A stretch of DNA of 64,000 nucleotides from Microvirga sp. (GCA_031181145.1 JAPSLB010000022.1:1-64000), one strand, 5' to 3'; numbered from the stretch's first letter, positions 45,329 through 54,865 are shown. The notes: a model not told the origin generated them from the letters alone. Program-made: numbers and translations.

Positions 45329-46174
45329 ATGAAATTCGTTAAGTCTGTCGGCCTCGCCCTCCTCGGCACTGCCCTTGCGGTCGGCGGGGCAGCGGCCCAG
45401 GAGAAGACCGTCAAGATCGCAACGGAAGGCGCCTATGCGCCGTGGAACTTCACGGGCGCGGGCGGCAAGCTGGAGGGCTTCGAGGTCGACCTCGCCCACG
45501 ACCTGTGCGCCCGCATGAAGGTGAAGTGCGAGATCGTGGCCCAGGACTGGGACGGCATCATCCCGGCGCTCCAGGCCAAGAAGTACGACGCCATCATGGC
45601 CGGCATGAGCATCACCGACGAGCGCAAGAAGACCATCGACTTTTCGCGTCCTTACGCCGCCGGTCCGAACGGCTTCCTTGTCCCCAAGGACTCGCCGCTC
45701 GCCAAGATGCCGGGCACGGGCCAAGCCTATAACCTCGGCACCCAGAAGGAAGCCGCCGAGAAGGCCATCGACGCCGTCAAGCCGCTCCTGAAGGACAAGG
45801 CCATCGGCGTTCAGGGCTCGACCATCCACGCGAACTTCGCGGACCAGTACTATAAGGGCACCGCCGAAATCCGAGAGTACAAGACCACCGAGGCTCACGA
45901 TCTCGACCTCGCCGCCGGCCGCATCGATGCCGTTCTGGCCGATGCCACGAGCATCATCGGCACCCTCGAGAAGCCGGAATTCAAGGACTATGTTCTCGTC
46001 GGCCCGTCCATCAGCGGCGGCCTGCTCGGCGAAGGCGTCGGCGTCGGCCTGCGCAAGGACGACCAGGAGCTGAAGAACGCCTTCAACGAAGCCATTCAGG
46101 CGGCTGTCCAGGACGGTACGGTGAAGAAGCTGTCCGAGAAGTGGTTCAAGGTCGACATCTCGCCGAAGGGCTAA
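45329..46174 (+). CDS. polar amino-acid ABC transporter substrate-binding protein (copy 1)
   Basis: 281-residue periplasmic binding protein of the SBP_bac_3 (lysine/arginine/ornithine-histidine) family. Signal peptide MKFVKSVGLALLGTALAVGG, then EGAYAPWNF, EGFEVDLAHDLC and SITDERKKTIDFSRPYA, the ligand-pocket pattern of the family. AAGGGA lies 7 bases before the ATG. Codons 8-93 are identical in DNA to those of the second copy, while the rest is only about half identical by eye. It has its own terminator. Confidence 0.92.
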   Translation: MKFVKSVGLALLGTALAVGGAAAQEKTVKIATEGAYAPWNFTGAGGKLEGFEVDLAHDLCARMKVKCEIVAQDWDGIIPALQAKKYDAIMAGMSITDERKKTIDFSRPYAAGPNGFLVPKDSPLAKMPGTGQAYNLGTQKEAAEKAIDAVKPLLKDKAIGVQGSTIHANFADQYYKGTAEIREYKTTEAHDLDLAAGRIDAVLADATSIIGTLEKPEFKDYVLVGPSISGGLLGEGVGVGLRKDDQELKNAFNEAIQAAVQDGTVKKLSEKWFKVDISPKG

Positions 46175-46194
46175 AGTCGAGCCTCCTTCCTTTC

Positions 46195-46221
46195 AAGGCG
46201 CGGCTTCGGCTGCGCCTTTTT
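46195..46221 (+). terminator. terminator after binding protein copy 1
   Basis: AAGGCGC at 46195-46201 pairs with GCGCCTT at 46212-46218, with an inner TTCG-type loop, then TTT. It separates copy 1 from the rest of the transporter operon. Confidence 0.8.
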
Positions 46222-46390
46222 GTATGAAAAAGGATCATCTGCGACCGAAAACGCCAACCTAACCCGTTGGTTTGCCGTGATTAGATCTTGCGCCGACTTC
46301 GCTTTTGGCTGTTACCTTTGGGGTTCCAACGACGTGCCGAGACCTTTCATCGGGCAAGCGGATCAGTCGAAATTGATCAGGGGAAGAAGA

Positions 46391-47236
46391 ATGAACGTTT
46401 TCAAGGCACTGGGCCTCGCCCTCCTCGGCACTGCCCTTGCGGTCGGCGGGGCAGCGGCCCAGGAGAAGACCGTCAAGATCGCAACGGAAGGCGCCTATGC
46501 GCCGTGGAACTTCACGGGCGCGGGCGGCAAGCTGGAGGGCTTCGAGGTCGACCTCGCCCACGACCTGTGCGCCCGCATGAAGGTGAAGTGCGAGATCGTG
46601 GCCCAGGACTGGGACGGCATCATCCCGGCGCTCCAGGCCAAGAAGTACGACGCCATCATGGCCGGCATGAACATCACCGAAAAGCGCCTGGAGACCATCG
46701 GCTTCTCGCGTCCTTACGCGTCCGGCCCCCATGGCTGGGGCGTGATGAAGGGCTCCCCACTCGAGAAGCTCGCGGGCGCAGGTCAGCGCCTGAGCCTCGA
46801 CAAGGATACGGAAGCCGCCAAGAAGATGATCGAGGAGTGGAAGCCGCTCCTGAAGGGCAAAACAGTGGGCACGCAGAGTTCCACCGTCAACGGTCAGTTT
46901 CTTGAGAAGTACCTGAACGACACGATCACGATCCGCGAATACAAGACCACAGAGCAGCACGACCTCGATCTGGCGGCCGGGCGCATCGACGCGATCTTCG
47001 CGGCTCACTCCTCCCTGAAGGCCTCGACGGAGAAGCCGGAATTCAAGGATATGGAGATCGTGGGCGGGGCCGTGAACGGCGACGTGCTCGGACGCGGTGT
47101 GGCCGTGGGCCTGCGCAAGGACGACGCCGAGCTCAAGGCCATGTTCGACAAGGCCATTCAATCGGCCATCGACGACGGGACCATTCAAAAGCTGACGGAG
47201 AAGTGGTTCAAGATCGACATGACGCCGCAAACCTGA
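46391..47236 (+). CDS. polar amino-acid ABC transporter substrate-binding protein (copy 2)
   Basis: 281-residue paralogue of the preceding gene, with start MNVFKALGLALLGTALA and GGGGAAG before the ATG. DNA 46412-46670 equals 45350-45608 base for base. After that NITEKRLETIGFSRPYASG replaces SITDERKKTIDFSRPYAAG, and pocket-forming loops differ (PHGWGVMKGSP against PNGFLVPKDSP), so the two may bind different amino acids. Followed by a hairpin and the permease genes. Confidence 0.92.
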   Translation: MNVFKALGLALLGTALAVGGAAAQEKTVKIATEGAYAPWNFTGAGGKLEGFEVDLAHDLCARMKVKCEIVAQDWDGIIPALQAKKYDAIMAGMNITEKRLETIGFSRPYASGPHGWGVMKGSPLEKLAGAGQRLSLDKDTEAAKKMIEEWKPLLKGKTVGTQSSTVNGQFLEKYLNDTITIREYKTTEQHDLDLAAGRIDAIFAAHSSLKASTEKPEFKDMEIVGGAVNGDVLGRGVAVGLRKDDAELKAMFDKAIQSAIDDGTIQKLTEKWFKIDMTPQT

Positions 47237-47255
47237 CAAGAGAGCGGCCAGAACT

Positions 47256-47283
47256 GCTCCCCTGGTCCGCAGGCCTGGGGAGC
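47256..47283 (+). promoter_or_regulatory. hairpin between binding protein and permease genes
   Basis: GCTCCCC at 47256-47262 pairs with GGGGAGC at 47277-47283, with an inner pairing. There is no T run. Such hairpins stabilise the upstream binding-protein mRNA and lower permease expression. Confidence 0.55.
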
Positions 47284-47297
47284 AACAGCCAGCCATC

Positions 47298-47317
47298 CCG
47301 GATGTGACCGGATGTGA
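47298..47317 (+). repeat. tandem 10-bp direct repeat
   Basis: CCGGATGTGA occurs twice in direct succession (47298-47307 and 47308-47317), 55 bases before the permease start. It may be a recent slippage duplication. Confidence 0.8.
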
Positions 47318-47372
47318 AAGGAAACGGCTCGTCTTCCGCTTTAGAGGACGGCACAGTCAAGAAAGTTAAAGC

Positions 47373-48095
47373 GTGCAACAACTGAGCTATTTCGAACTCG
47401 TCGGGTTCGGCCCCAACGGATGGGGATGGGCTCTTCTGATGGCGACCGGCATGACGATTGCGGTCGCCACCTGCGGCTTCCTCGCGGGCTCCCTCGTCGG
47501 AACCTTCGTGGCCTGGGGCAAGATCGGCGGCAATGCGCCGGTCCGGTGGCTGGCGGACGGGTACACCACAGTTCTGCGGGGCATCCCGGACCTGCTCGTG
47601 ATCTATCTGTTCTATTTCGGTGGCAGCGCGGCGCTCGGGGCCGTCGGCAGCCTGTTCGGCGCCGAGGGCTTCATCGGCGTGCCCGCCTTCGTCACCGGTG
47701 CCCTGGCGATCGGCATTGTCTCGGGCGCCTACCAGGCTGAGGTCTTCCGTGGGGCCTATCAGGTCGTCAGCCGCGGCGAGCTGGAAGCCGCGCGCTCGGT
47801 CGGCATGCACCGCTGGCTCATGTTCCGGCGCATCATCGCGCCGCAGGTTCTGCGCTATGCGATTCCGGGTCTCGGCAACACCTGGCAGCTGGTGCTCAAG
47901 GAATCCGCGCTGATCTCCGTCACCGGGCTCGTCGAGCTTCTGCGCCAGTCCCAGGTCGCCGCGGGCTCGACACGCCGTCCGTTCGATTTCTACATCACGG
48001 CGGCGATCCTCTACCTCCTGATCACCTGGGTTTCGACCTATCTCTTCCAGCGTGCGGAGACCCATTCGATGCGCGGCATGCGGAGGGCTTCCTGA
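47373..48095 (+). CDS. polar amino-acid ABC transporter permease (HisQ-like)
   Basis: 240-residue inner-membrane permease with about five helices. The EAA loop that docks the ATPase is EAARSVGMHRWLMFRRIIAP. GTG start at 47373 with only a weak ribosome site, in keeping with lower permease levels. Its TGA overlaps the next ATG (TGATG). Pairs with the HisM-like permease to form the channel. Confidence 0.9.
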   Translation: MQQLSYFELVGFGPNGWGWALLMATGMTIAVATCGFLAGSLVGTFVAWGKIGGNAPVRWLADGYTTVLRGIPDLLVIYLFYFGGSAALGAVGSLFGAEGFIGVPAFVTGALAIGIVSGAYQAEVFRGAYQVVSRGELEAARSVGMHRWLMFRRIIAPQVLRYAIPGLGNTWQLVLKESALISVTGLVELLRQSQVAAGSTRRPFDFYITAAILYLLITWVSTYLFQRAETHSMRGMRRAS

Positions 48096-48820
48096 TGGAC
48101 TTCGCCTTCATGCAGGAAGCGTTCCTGCGTCTCATCGCCGGCGTTCCGCTCACGCTCAATCTGGCCTTCACGTCGATTGCGTTCGGCGCCGTGCTCGCCA
48201 TGCTGCTCGCACTGATGCGCATGTCGAATATCAAGGTGTTCGACTGGCCGGCGCAGGCCTATGTATTCGTCTTCCGCGGCACGCCGCTGCTCGTGCAGAT
48301 CTTCCTGATCTATTATGGTCTCGGGCAGTTCCGTCCCACCCTGCAGGAGCTGGGCCTCTGGGGCTTCTTCCGTGAGCCCTATTGGTGCGCGGTCCTCGCG
48401 CTGACCCTGAACACGGCCGCTTATGGCAGCGAAATCATTCGCGGCGGCTTGCAATCCGTCCCCTACAATCAGGTGGAAGCCGCGCGCGCCTGCGGCATGT
48501 CGGGTTTCCTCCTCTTCCGCCGCATTGTCTTCCCGATTGCCGTCCGGCAGGCCCTGCCGGCCTACGGCAGCGAGATCATCCTGATGGTGAAGGCCACCTC
48601 GCTCGCCTCCGTCATCACCATGATGGAAGTCACGGGTCTCGCGGCCAAGATGATTTCACAGACCTTCCGCGCCATTGAGGTGTTTGTCGTGGCAGGCGTG
48701 ATCTATCTCGTTCTCAACTTCATCATCACCCGTATCATCATGGCCATCGAGTGGTGGCTGTCGCCGCACCTGCGCCGTCCGCCGGCAGTGGAGCCGCGCC
48801 TGGAGGCCGCGCATGTCTAA
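48095..48820 (+). CDS. polar amino-acid ABC transporter permease (HisM-like)
   Basis: 241-residue permease with about five helices; signature [16 protein letters not shown] and EAA loop [20 protein letters not shown]. It overlaps the first permease by one base and the ATPase gene by 8 bases, so translation is coupled. Confidence 0.92.
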   Translation: MDFAFMQEAFLRLIAGVPLTLNLAFTSIAFGAVLAMLLALMRMSNIKVFDWPAQAYVFVFRGTPLLVQIFLIYYGLGQFRPTLQELGLWGFFREPYWCAVLALTLNTAAYGSEIIRGGLQSVPYNQVEAARACGMSGFLLFRRIVFPIAVRQALPAYGSEIILMVKATSLASVITMMEVTGLAAKMISQTFRAIEVFVVAGVIYLVLNFIITRIIMAIEWWLSPHLRRPPAVEPRLEAAHV

Positions 48821-49607
48821 CGGAGTTGCATCCTTGTCGTCCCAGTCCGCTCCCGCTGTTTCGATCAGCAACCTGCGCAAGAGCTTCGGCACGCTCGAGG
48901 TTCTCAAAGGCATTTCCCTCAAGGCCGACGAGGGGGATGTGATCTCGATCCTCGGTGCATCGGGCTCGGGCAAGTCGACGATGCTTCGCTGCATCAACAT
49001 GCTCGAAGTGCCCGATAGCGGCGACGTCACCATCGGCGGCGAGACGATCAGGTTGAAGCACAGCCGCAGGGGCATGATGCCTGCGGATCAGCGGCAGGTG
49101 GATCGCATCCGCTCCCGCGTCGCCATGGTGTTCCAGAGTTTCAACCTCTGGTCTCACATGACGATTTTGGAGAACGTCATCGAAGCGCCGATCCATGTGC
49201 AGAAGCGTCCGAAGACGGAGTGCATCGCGGAGGCCGAGGAGTTGCTGGCGAAGGTCGGCATTGCCGACAAGCGCCATCAGTACCCGTCCCACCTGTCCGG
49301 CGGACAGCAGCAGCGCGCCGCGATCGCCCGCGCTCTCGCCATGCATCCTAAGGTGATGCTGTTCGACGAGCCGACCTCGGCGCTCGACCCCGAACTCGTC
49401 GGCGAGGTGCTGCGCGTGATGCGCTCACTCGCGGAGGAGGGTCGCACCATGCTGGTCGTGACACACGAGATGGGCTTCGCCCGCGACGTGTCGAACCGGG
49501 TGGTGTTTCTTCATAAGGGTATCGTCGAAGAGGAAGGCGCCCCTGCCGAAGTGTTCGCTGCACCGAAATCCGAACGCTTCCAGCAGTTCATCTCGAGCCA
49601 CCGGTAA
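48813..49607 (+). CDS. polar amino-acid ABC transporter ATP-binding protein
   Basis: 264-residue ATPase of the HisP/GlnQ group: Walker [10 protein letters not shown] near residue 47, signature [15 protein letters not shown], Walker [15 protein letters not shown] and switch [12 protein letters not shown]. Completes the importer that starts with binding protein copy 2; copy 1 could deliver to the same permease. Confidence 0.95.
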   Translation: MSNGVASLSSQSAPAVSISNLRKSFGTLEVLKGISLKADEGDVISILGASGSGKSTMLRCINMLEVPDSGDVTIGGETIRLKHSRRGMMPADQRQVDRIRSRVAMVFQSFNLWSHMTILENVIEAPIHVQKRPKTECIAEAEELLAKVGIADKRHQYPSHLSGGQQQRAAIARALAMHPKVMLFDEPTSALDPELVGEVLRVMRSLAEEGRTMLVVTHEMGFARDVSNRVVFLHKGIVEEEGAPAEVFAAPKSERFQQFISSHR

Positions 49608-49615
49608 AAGCACAT

Positions 49616-49643
49616 AAGCGCGCCTCCGGAGCCGCGCTTTTCC
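49616..49643 (+). terminator. terminator of the amino-acid transporter operon
   Basis: AAGCGCG at 49616-49622 pairs with CGCGCTT at 49633-49639 with an inner CTCCGGAG palindrome, followed by TT. Nine bases after the ATPase stop. Confidence 0.8.
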
Positions 49644-49658
49644 GTTGAGACGAGCCGA

Positions 49659-50093
49659 TTATTGGTCGATCCGCACCGCGGTGCCGTCGATCACCTTGGG
49701 TCCTCGTTTGGGGGTGCCGAGATGATCATGGATGATCCGTAGATTGCGTTCGTTGGCCTTGAAGAACACGTCGAATACGTCGCCGGCCAAGGGTATGGAG
49801 CCGAGCGCCGTATCCACGGCCACATTGCCGATCATGCGGGCGATCTTCCAGCGCGGGAGACCGAGCTGGCGCGCCTCCCATATGATGTAGCTCGCCAGGG
49901 CGGCCGAAATGGCATCGCCCACGCCCGGCACGAGGCCCAGAACCGCATCGAATCCAATCCGGCGATTCAGACCGGGGATGGCGACGGCGCTGTCCATTAG
50001 TTTCGCCAGAAGCGTGATGCGCGCAAGGGAGTCCTCCCGGGTCGGGCCGGCAGCTTTGATGGCTTCAAAAAATTCGCGACGGACAGCAGACAT
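49659..50093 (-). CDS. DUF4112-family protein
   Basis: 144-residue protein recognised by PGLNRRIGFDAVLGLVPGVGD and IPLAGDVFDVFFKANERN, the DUF4112 pattern. One or two hydrophobic segments (AISAALASYIIWEA) suggest membrane association. Function unknown. Single gene, convergent with the transporter operon; AT-rich DNA lies upstream. Confidence 0.85.
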   Translation of the reverse strand: MSAVRREFFEAIKAAGPTREDSLARITLLAKLMDSAVAIPGLNRRIGFDAVLGLVPGVGDAISAALASYIIWEARQLGLPRWKIARMIGNVAVDTALGSIPLAGDVFDVFFKANERNLRIIHDHLGTPKRGPKVIDGTAVRIDQ

Positions 50094-50426
50094 GCCAGTC
50101 TCCGGTCGCCGATGTTACGGCTCGCAACATGATATGTGTATCGTAAATCGGCCCTGCAAGGCCTCAAGAAATGCAACATACAACATAAAAGCATAGAAAT
50201 TTTTCGAGGCTAAAATGCTTAGAAAATAAGGGTTTCATCAGCCTATAATCCTTTTGAGCAGACTTATTATCCCATCTCACTCTTGCCTCATCTAGGCCGT
50301 TGCATAGGTACTTCCCCTCAAGCGGTCATCGCATCTGCCAGTCTACTGGCCAATAAACACGACTGCCGTTGGGAGGACCATCCACCGGCATTCCCTCAGG
50401 TGGGGGCTCAGAACGGGGAGAACCCG
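50094..50426. other. 333-bp AT-rich intergenic region
   Basis: This gap is visibly richer in A+T than its neighbours, chiefly 50120-50280, and holds the divergent promoters of the DUF4112 gene and the M15-like gene. TATAAT occurs at 50242-50247 on the plus strand. No ORF or strong repeat is supported. Confidence 0.5.
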
Positions 50427-51074
50427 ATGAGCACCGAATTGAAAGTTCGTTGCAGGCCATGGCTCGCCTTCGTGACCGGCGCTTGCCTGACGGCCCTTCT
50501 GCCAAATTCGGCGAATGCACAAAGCCCATATCCGGAGCCGAATGGGATCGTGATCCCGCTGCCTCTCTCGAAAGCCGCCCCTTCACCCGCGAGCGTCCCG
50601 CCATCCAAAGCGCCGAAGACCAGAGCTCATCCCAAGCCCCTTCCCAAGATCGAATACACGAGCCTCCCCTCCAACGACCGGATCACTGATCCTGCAGCCA
50701 CGGGCAGACTGCCGGATGCCGGGACTCTCGCCCCTCCTGGATTTGCTTCTTTGGTCGCCCAGGGCACCATCAAACTGCGCGCCACCGCCCCCACCCGGTG
50801 CCTGCCGGGCAATCTCCTGACCGTTATTGCCGATCTCGCCGCCAAATTCGGCCCCGTCAGCATCGAATCCACCCATCGGAGCCAGACGCGGAACCGGCGC
50901 GCGGGTGGCGCACGCCACTCTCTTCACCTGGCATGCCGCGCCATCGATTTCAGAGTGAAAGCACGCGCCCGCGGCGTCATGGCCTACTTGAGCTCGCGAC
51001 CGGAGGTCGGCGGGCTCAAGAGATATCGCAATGGGATCATCCATATCGACAACGGCGCGCGCCGCTCATGGTAA
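50427..51074 (+). CDS. M15-like peptidase, secreted
   Basis: 215 residues with a signal-type hydrophobic stretch (WLAFVTGACLTALLPNSANA), a Pro-rich linker (about 35-85) and a C-terminal peptidase M15-type domain. The zinc-site pattern is SLHLACRAIDFRV (His and Asp) and IIHIDNG (second His). Likely a periplasmic D,D- or L,D-peptidase acting on peptidoglycan. GGGGAG lies 6 bases before the ATG at 50427. Confidence 0.75.
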   Translation: MSTELKVRCRPWLAFVTGACLTALLPNSANAQSPYPEPNGIVIPLPLSKAAPSPASVPPSKAPKTRAHPKPLPKIEYTSLPSNDRITDPAATGRLPDAGTLAPPGFASLVAQGTIKLRATAPTRCLPGNLLTVIADLAAKFGPVSIESTHRSQTRNRRAGGARHSLHLACRAIDFRVKARARGVMAYLSSRPEVGGLKRYRNGIIHIDNGARRSW

Positions 51075-51088
51075 GTGCGCGCTCCAAG

Positions 51089-51134
51089 GCAGGCGAGCCG
51101 GGCTTTTCATGGACTGCAGCCTGTTCTCGCCTGC
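51089..51134 (+). terminator. long-loop hairpin after the M15-like gene
   Basis: GCAGGCGAG at 51089-51097 pairs with CTCGCCTGC at 51126-51134, 9 bp with a 28-base loop. Without a T run it is only a weak terminator candidate. Confidence 0.4.
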
Positions 51135-51180
51135 TTAGGTAGGGCTGGAGGCTCCGGCGAATGTGTAGGATACTCGGCCC

Positions 51181-52083
51181 ATGTTCGAGAACTTCACGCA
51201 GCGCCGGATCGAAACCTCCGAGGCGGTCATCAATCTCCGGCATGCAGGCGATGGACCACCCGTCCTGCTGCTGCACGGACATCCGCAAACGCATGTCATG
51301 TGGCACCGGATCGCTCCTCGGCTTGCTGAAGAGTACACGGTGGTCTGCGCGGATCTGCGCGGTTACGGCGACAGCTCCAAACCGCCGACCGCATCCGATC
51401 ACACGCCCTATTCGAAACGCGCCATGGCGCGGGACATGGTCGAGGTGATGCGCTCCCTCGGCTTCGGCCGCTTTGCCGTGATCGGTCACGACCGCGGCGG
51501 ACGCTGCGCCTATCGCATGGCTCTCGATCATCCAGCCTGCGTCGTAGCCCTGTCCGTTCTCGACATTCTGCCGACCTACGAGCATTTCCGGCGCACCGAC
51601 ATGGCATTCGCCATGGGCTACTGGCACTGGTTCTTCCTTGCGCAGCCGCATCCCATTCCCGAAACCCTGATCTCCGCCGACCCCGACACATTCTATCTGC
51701 GGCGCGGACGCAACCTGTTCGACGCGGAGGCATTGGCGGAATACCGGCGCTGCTATTCCGATCCTCGCACGATCAACGCCATGTGCGAGGACTACCGCGC
51801 GGGCGCGACCATCGACATGCAGCTCGACGAGGCCGACATGAGGGCCGGACGGCGCATCGCTTGCCCCGTCCTGGCGCTCTGGGGGCTGCAGAACGGCCTG
51901 GAACGCTGGTACGACGTTCTGGCCGTGTGGCGCGACTGGGCCGACCACGTAGAAGGCCACGGGATCGATTGCGGCCATTACCTCGCCGAGGAGGCACCTG
52001 AAGAGACGTTCTCCGCTCTCAAGCCGTTTCTCGCCAGGGCATTCGCGGCGGGTCGATCACATTCGTCCGACCCGCAGCGATAG
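51181..52083 (+). CDS. alpha/beta hydrolase, fluoroacetate dehalogenase-like
   Basis: 300-residue cytosolic hydrolase. All residues that define haloacetate dehalogenase (FAcD) are in place: nucleophile Asp in GHDRGGRCAYRMALDHP with the two carboxylate-binding arginines, LDILPTYEHF (acid), the fluoride-pocket His-Trp in YWHWFFLAQP, the Tyr in CEDYRAGA, and the base in DCGHYLAEEAPEE. HGHPQTHVMWHRIAP supplies the oxyanion hole. Haloacetate or a similar 2-halo acid is the likely substrate. Confidence 0.85.
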   Translation: MFENFTQRRIETSEAVINLRHAGDGPPVLLLHGHPQTHVMWHRIAPRLAEEYTVVCADLRGYGDSSKPPTASDHTPYSKRAMARDMVEVMRSLGFGRFAVIGHDRGGRCAYRMALDHPACVVALSVLDILPTYEHFRRTDMAFAMGYWHWFFLAQPHPIPETLISADPDTFYLRRGRNLFDAEALAEYRRCYSDPRTINAMCEDYRAGATIDMQLDEADMRAGRRIACPVLALWGLQNGLERWYDVLAVWRDWADHVEGHGIDCGHYLAEEAPEETFSALKPFLARAFAAGRSHSSDPQR

Positions 52084-52800
52084 GGGAAAGCGAACGGTGC
52101 GCCGGCGCTGAGCCTCGCCCCACTGCGTCAAGAGCTCACGCTGAAACTGCTCGAGAGGCTCACGTCCCTGCGCTTTCTCGAGTCCGCGGACAGCCGACCA
52201 AGTGTCGACGTAGCCAATGAGATCGGAGGCCCGCCATTGCACCTCGATGGCCAGCGGCGGCGCATCCCATTCTTCGAAAGGAAAAGCGAAGGAGCGATAC
52301 CCCTCTTCCACATGACGGCGTTCTGGCGGCCAATAGGCGCCGACGACGTTCTCGTAAAAGTGCTGGATGACCGGGTTGATCTCAGGATCGGCCTGGATGA
52401 CCCCATAGGTAACGAGCGCCAGCACCGCACCCGGTTTTCCGACACGGCGCGCTTCCTCATAGAACGCGTTCAGATCGAACCAATGCGCCGCCTGCGCCAC
52501 CGTGATCAGATCGGCCGAGCGTGCGGGAAGGCCGCTATGTTCCGCCGGTGCAACACGATACTCCACGCGCTCATGGGCTTCGGCTTTCCCGATCTGCTGC
52601 GCACTCGCATCGGTCGCGATCACCCGGCTGAAACGCTCGGCCAGCAGCACCGAGAGCTGTCCCGTGCCGCAACCGACGTCGAGCACCACCTCCGTCTGCC
52701 TGCAAAGTCCGGCGAGATAGTCGACGAGCGCGTGCGGATATGTCGGACGATAGGCCGCGTAATCGCTCGACTTCGTCGAGAAGTGGTCCTTGAACGTCAT
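52057..52800 (-). CDS. class I SAM-dependent methyltransferase
   Basis: 247-residue methyltransferase_11 type enzyme. Motif I is VLDVGCGTGQLS near residue 40, motif II IATDASAQQIG, and AAHWFDLNAFYEEARRV follows. It starts 2 bases after pxpA, so it is the last gene of pncB-pxpA-methyltransferase, and its end overlaps the dehalogenase-like gene by 27 bases. Substrate unknown. Confidence 0.87.
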   Translation of the reverse strand: MTFKDHFSTKSSDYAAYRPTYPHALVDYLAGLCRQTEVVLDVGCGTGQLSVLLAERFSRVIATDASAQQIGKAEAHERVEYRVAPAEHSGLPARSADLITVAQAAHWFDLNAFYEEARRVGKPGAVLALVTYGVIQADPEINPVIQHFYENVVGAYWPPERRHVEEGYRSFAFPFEEWDAPPLAIEVQWRASDLIGYVDTWSAVRGLEKAQGREPLEQFQRELLTQWGEAQRRRTVRFPLSLRVGRM

Positions 52801-52802
52801 CT

Positions 52803-53573
52803 CTACGCCCCAGAGAACGGAGCGATGGTGATGCCGTTGGCTTCGAGCTTTGCCTTGATAGTGCGCGCCATGGCGACGGCGCTCGGCTCGTCGCCATGCA
52901 CGCAGATCGTATCAATCTCTATGGGAATCCGTTTTCCCGATGTCGTGACGACGGCCCCGTCCTGCAACGTGCGCAGCACGCGCTCGGCCGCCGCATCCGC
53001 ATCGTGCAGAACGGAGCCGGGCTGCTTGCGGCTGGTCAGCGAACCGTTGTCCTCATAGGTGCGATCCGCGAAGAACTCCCGCACCACCGGGATACCGATG
53101 GTCCCCGATGCCTTCTCCATCAGAAGGCCCGGCATGCATACGTTGATGAGGCTGGCATCGACCCCCTTGATGGCGCGGGCGATCGCGAGCGCCAAGCTCT
53201 CCTCCTCGTTCGCCATATTGTTGAGCGCGCCATGGACCTTCACATAAGTGACCTTATGGCCGACTAGCGTGGCAACGGCCTGCATCGCGCCGATCTGGTA
53301 GGCGATCATGCGCTCGATCTCGGCGGGGGAATCACCACGGATCGTCCGTCTGCCGAAGCCGTGCAGGTCGTTGAAGCCGGGATGCGCACCGATCGCCACG
53401 CCTTTCCGCTTGGCGATCTCCGCCGTGCGGAACATGGTGGACGGATCGCCGGCATGGAAACCGCACGCGATATTTGCCGACGAGACGATATCCAGCATCG
53501 CCTCGTCGTCGCCCATCGACCATGCCCCGAAGCTTTCGCCCATATCGCTGTTCAGATCGACCTTCATTGCCAT
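52803..53573 (-). CDS. pxpA: 5-oxoprolinase subunit A (LamB/YcsF family)
   Basis: PxpA works with PxpB and PxpC to hydrolyse 5-oxoproline to glutamate with ATP. 256 residues: [45 protein letters not shown] and [11 protein letters not shown] are diagnostic. The ATG at 53573 overlaps the pncB stop (TGATG); the ATG at 53567 gives the usual MKVDLN start. No pxpB or pxpC gene is in the window. Confidence 0.93.
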   Translation of the reverse strand: MAMKVDLNSDMGESFGAWSMGDDEAMLDIVSSANIACGFHAGDPSTMFRTAEIAKRKGVAIGAHPGFNDLHGFGRRTIRGDSPAEIERMIAYQIGAMQAVATLVGHKVTYVKVHGALNNMANEEESLALAIARAIKGVDASLINVCMPGLLMEKASGTIGIPVVREFFADRTYEDNGSLTSRKQPGSVLHDADAAAERVLRTLQDGAVVTTSGKRIPIEIDTICVHGDEPSAVAMARTIKAKLEANGITIAPFSGA

Positions 53574-54865
53574 CACACCACAACTGGTTGCGCCATCTGC
53601 GCGCCCACATGGAACACGCGCTTGTAACGCTCGATCTCGTCCTCGGGACCCAGGGCCTTCGTCGGGTTGTCCGAAAGCTTCACGGTCGGACGGCCATCGG
53701 CGGAAATGACCTTGCAGACGATGGAAATGGGATCCAGCCCACCCTCGGGAACGAGTCCGCGGAAATCGTTCGTGAGCAGCGTGCCCCAACCGTAACCGAT
53801 GCGCATGCGGCCCCGGAAATGCTGGTGGATGCGCTCAATCACATTCACGTCGAGCCCATCGGAGAAGATGGCGAGTTTTTGACGCGGATTCTGCCCTCGC
53901 TGCCGCCACCATTCGATGGCCTCCTCGCCACCCTCGATGGGATCCTTGGAGTCGACGCGGATGCCGGTCCAGGAGGATACCCAGTCGGGAGCATTCTGAA
54001 GAAAGTTCGTCGTGCCGTAGGTATCGGGCAGGATAACGCGCAGATTGCCTTCGTAATCCGCCTGCCAATCAGCCAATACGCAGTAGGGAGCCCTCGCCAG
54101 TTCTTCGTCGCTGTTCGTCAGAGCGGCATAGACCATGGGAAGCTCATGAGCGTTGGTCCCCACGGCCTCCACCTCGCGACGCATGGCGATCAGGCAGTTC
54201 GAGGTGCCGAGGAAGGATGGCCCCAAGCCTTCGATCATGGCTTGCACGCACCAATCCTGCCAGAGAAAGCCGTGACGACGGCGTGTGCCGAAATCCGAGA
54301 TGGAGAGATCCGGCAGCCTTCTCAGACGCTCGATCTTCTCCCACACGCGTGTCATGGCGCGGGCATAAAGCACCTGCAGCTCGAACTTGCCCATCCCCCT
54401 CAAGATCCCGCGCGAGCGCAGCTCGTTGAGGATGGCGAGTGCCGGGATCTCCCACATGGTGGTTTCGATCCAAGGGCCGTGAAAAGTGAGCACGTACTGG
54501 CCATCCTCCTTTTCCAGGAGGTATTCCGGAAAACGGAAGGTCTCGAGCCAGTCCATGAATTCCGGCGAGAACATCTGCCGCTTGCCGTAGAAGGTGTTGC
54601 CGCGGAGCCAGGTGGACTCGCCGCGCGTGAGGGAGAGGGTCCGCACATGGTCGAGCTGTTCGCGCAACTCACCCGCATCGATGATGTCGGCCAGGCGGAT
54701 GCGGGTAGTGCGGTTATGGATGCCGAAGGTCACCTGCACGTCGCGATGGCGGCGAAAGATCGTCTGCGCCATCAGGAGCTTGTAAAAGTCCGTATCAAGG
54801 ACCGACCGAACGATCGGGTCGATCTTCCAGGTGTGATTGTAGACCCTGGTCGCGATGTCCACCAT
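53573..54865 (-). CDS. pncB: nicotinate phosphoribosyltransferase
   Basis: NAD salvage enzyme joining nicotinate and PRPP. 430 residues with [11 protein letters not shown] near residue 25, [40 protein letters not shown] (active-site region), and SDGLDVNVI with [12 protein letters not shown] at the phosphate site. First gene of the unit with pxpA and a methyltransferase. Confidence 0.96.
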   Translation of the reverse strand: MVDIATRVYNHTWKIDPIVRSVLDTDFYKLLMAQTIFRRHRDVQVTFGIHNRTTRIRLADIIDAGELREQLDHVRTLSLTRGESTWLRGNTFYGKRQMFSPEFMDWLETFRFPEYLLEKEDGQYVLTFHGPWIETTMWEIPALAILNELRSRGILRGMGKFELQVLYARAMTRVWEKIERLRRLPDLSISDFGTRRRHGFLWQDWCVQAMIEGLGPSFLGTSNCLIAMRREVEAVGTNAHELPMVYAALTNSDEELARAPYCVLADWQADYEGNLRVILPDTYGTTNFLQNAPDWVSSWTGIRVDSKDPIEGGEEAIEWWRQRGQNPRQKLAIFSDGLDVNVIERIHQHFRGRMRIGYGWGTLLTNDFRGLVPEGGLDPISIVCKVISADGRPTVKLSDNPTKALGPEDEIERYKRVFHVGAQMAQPVVV

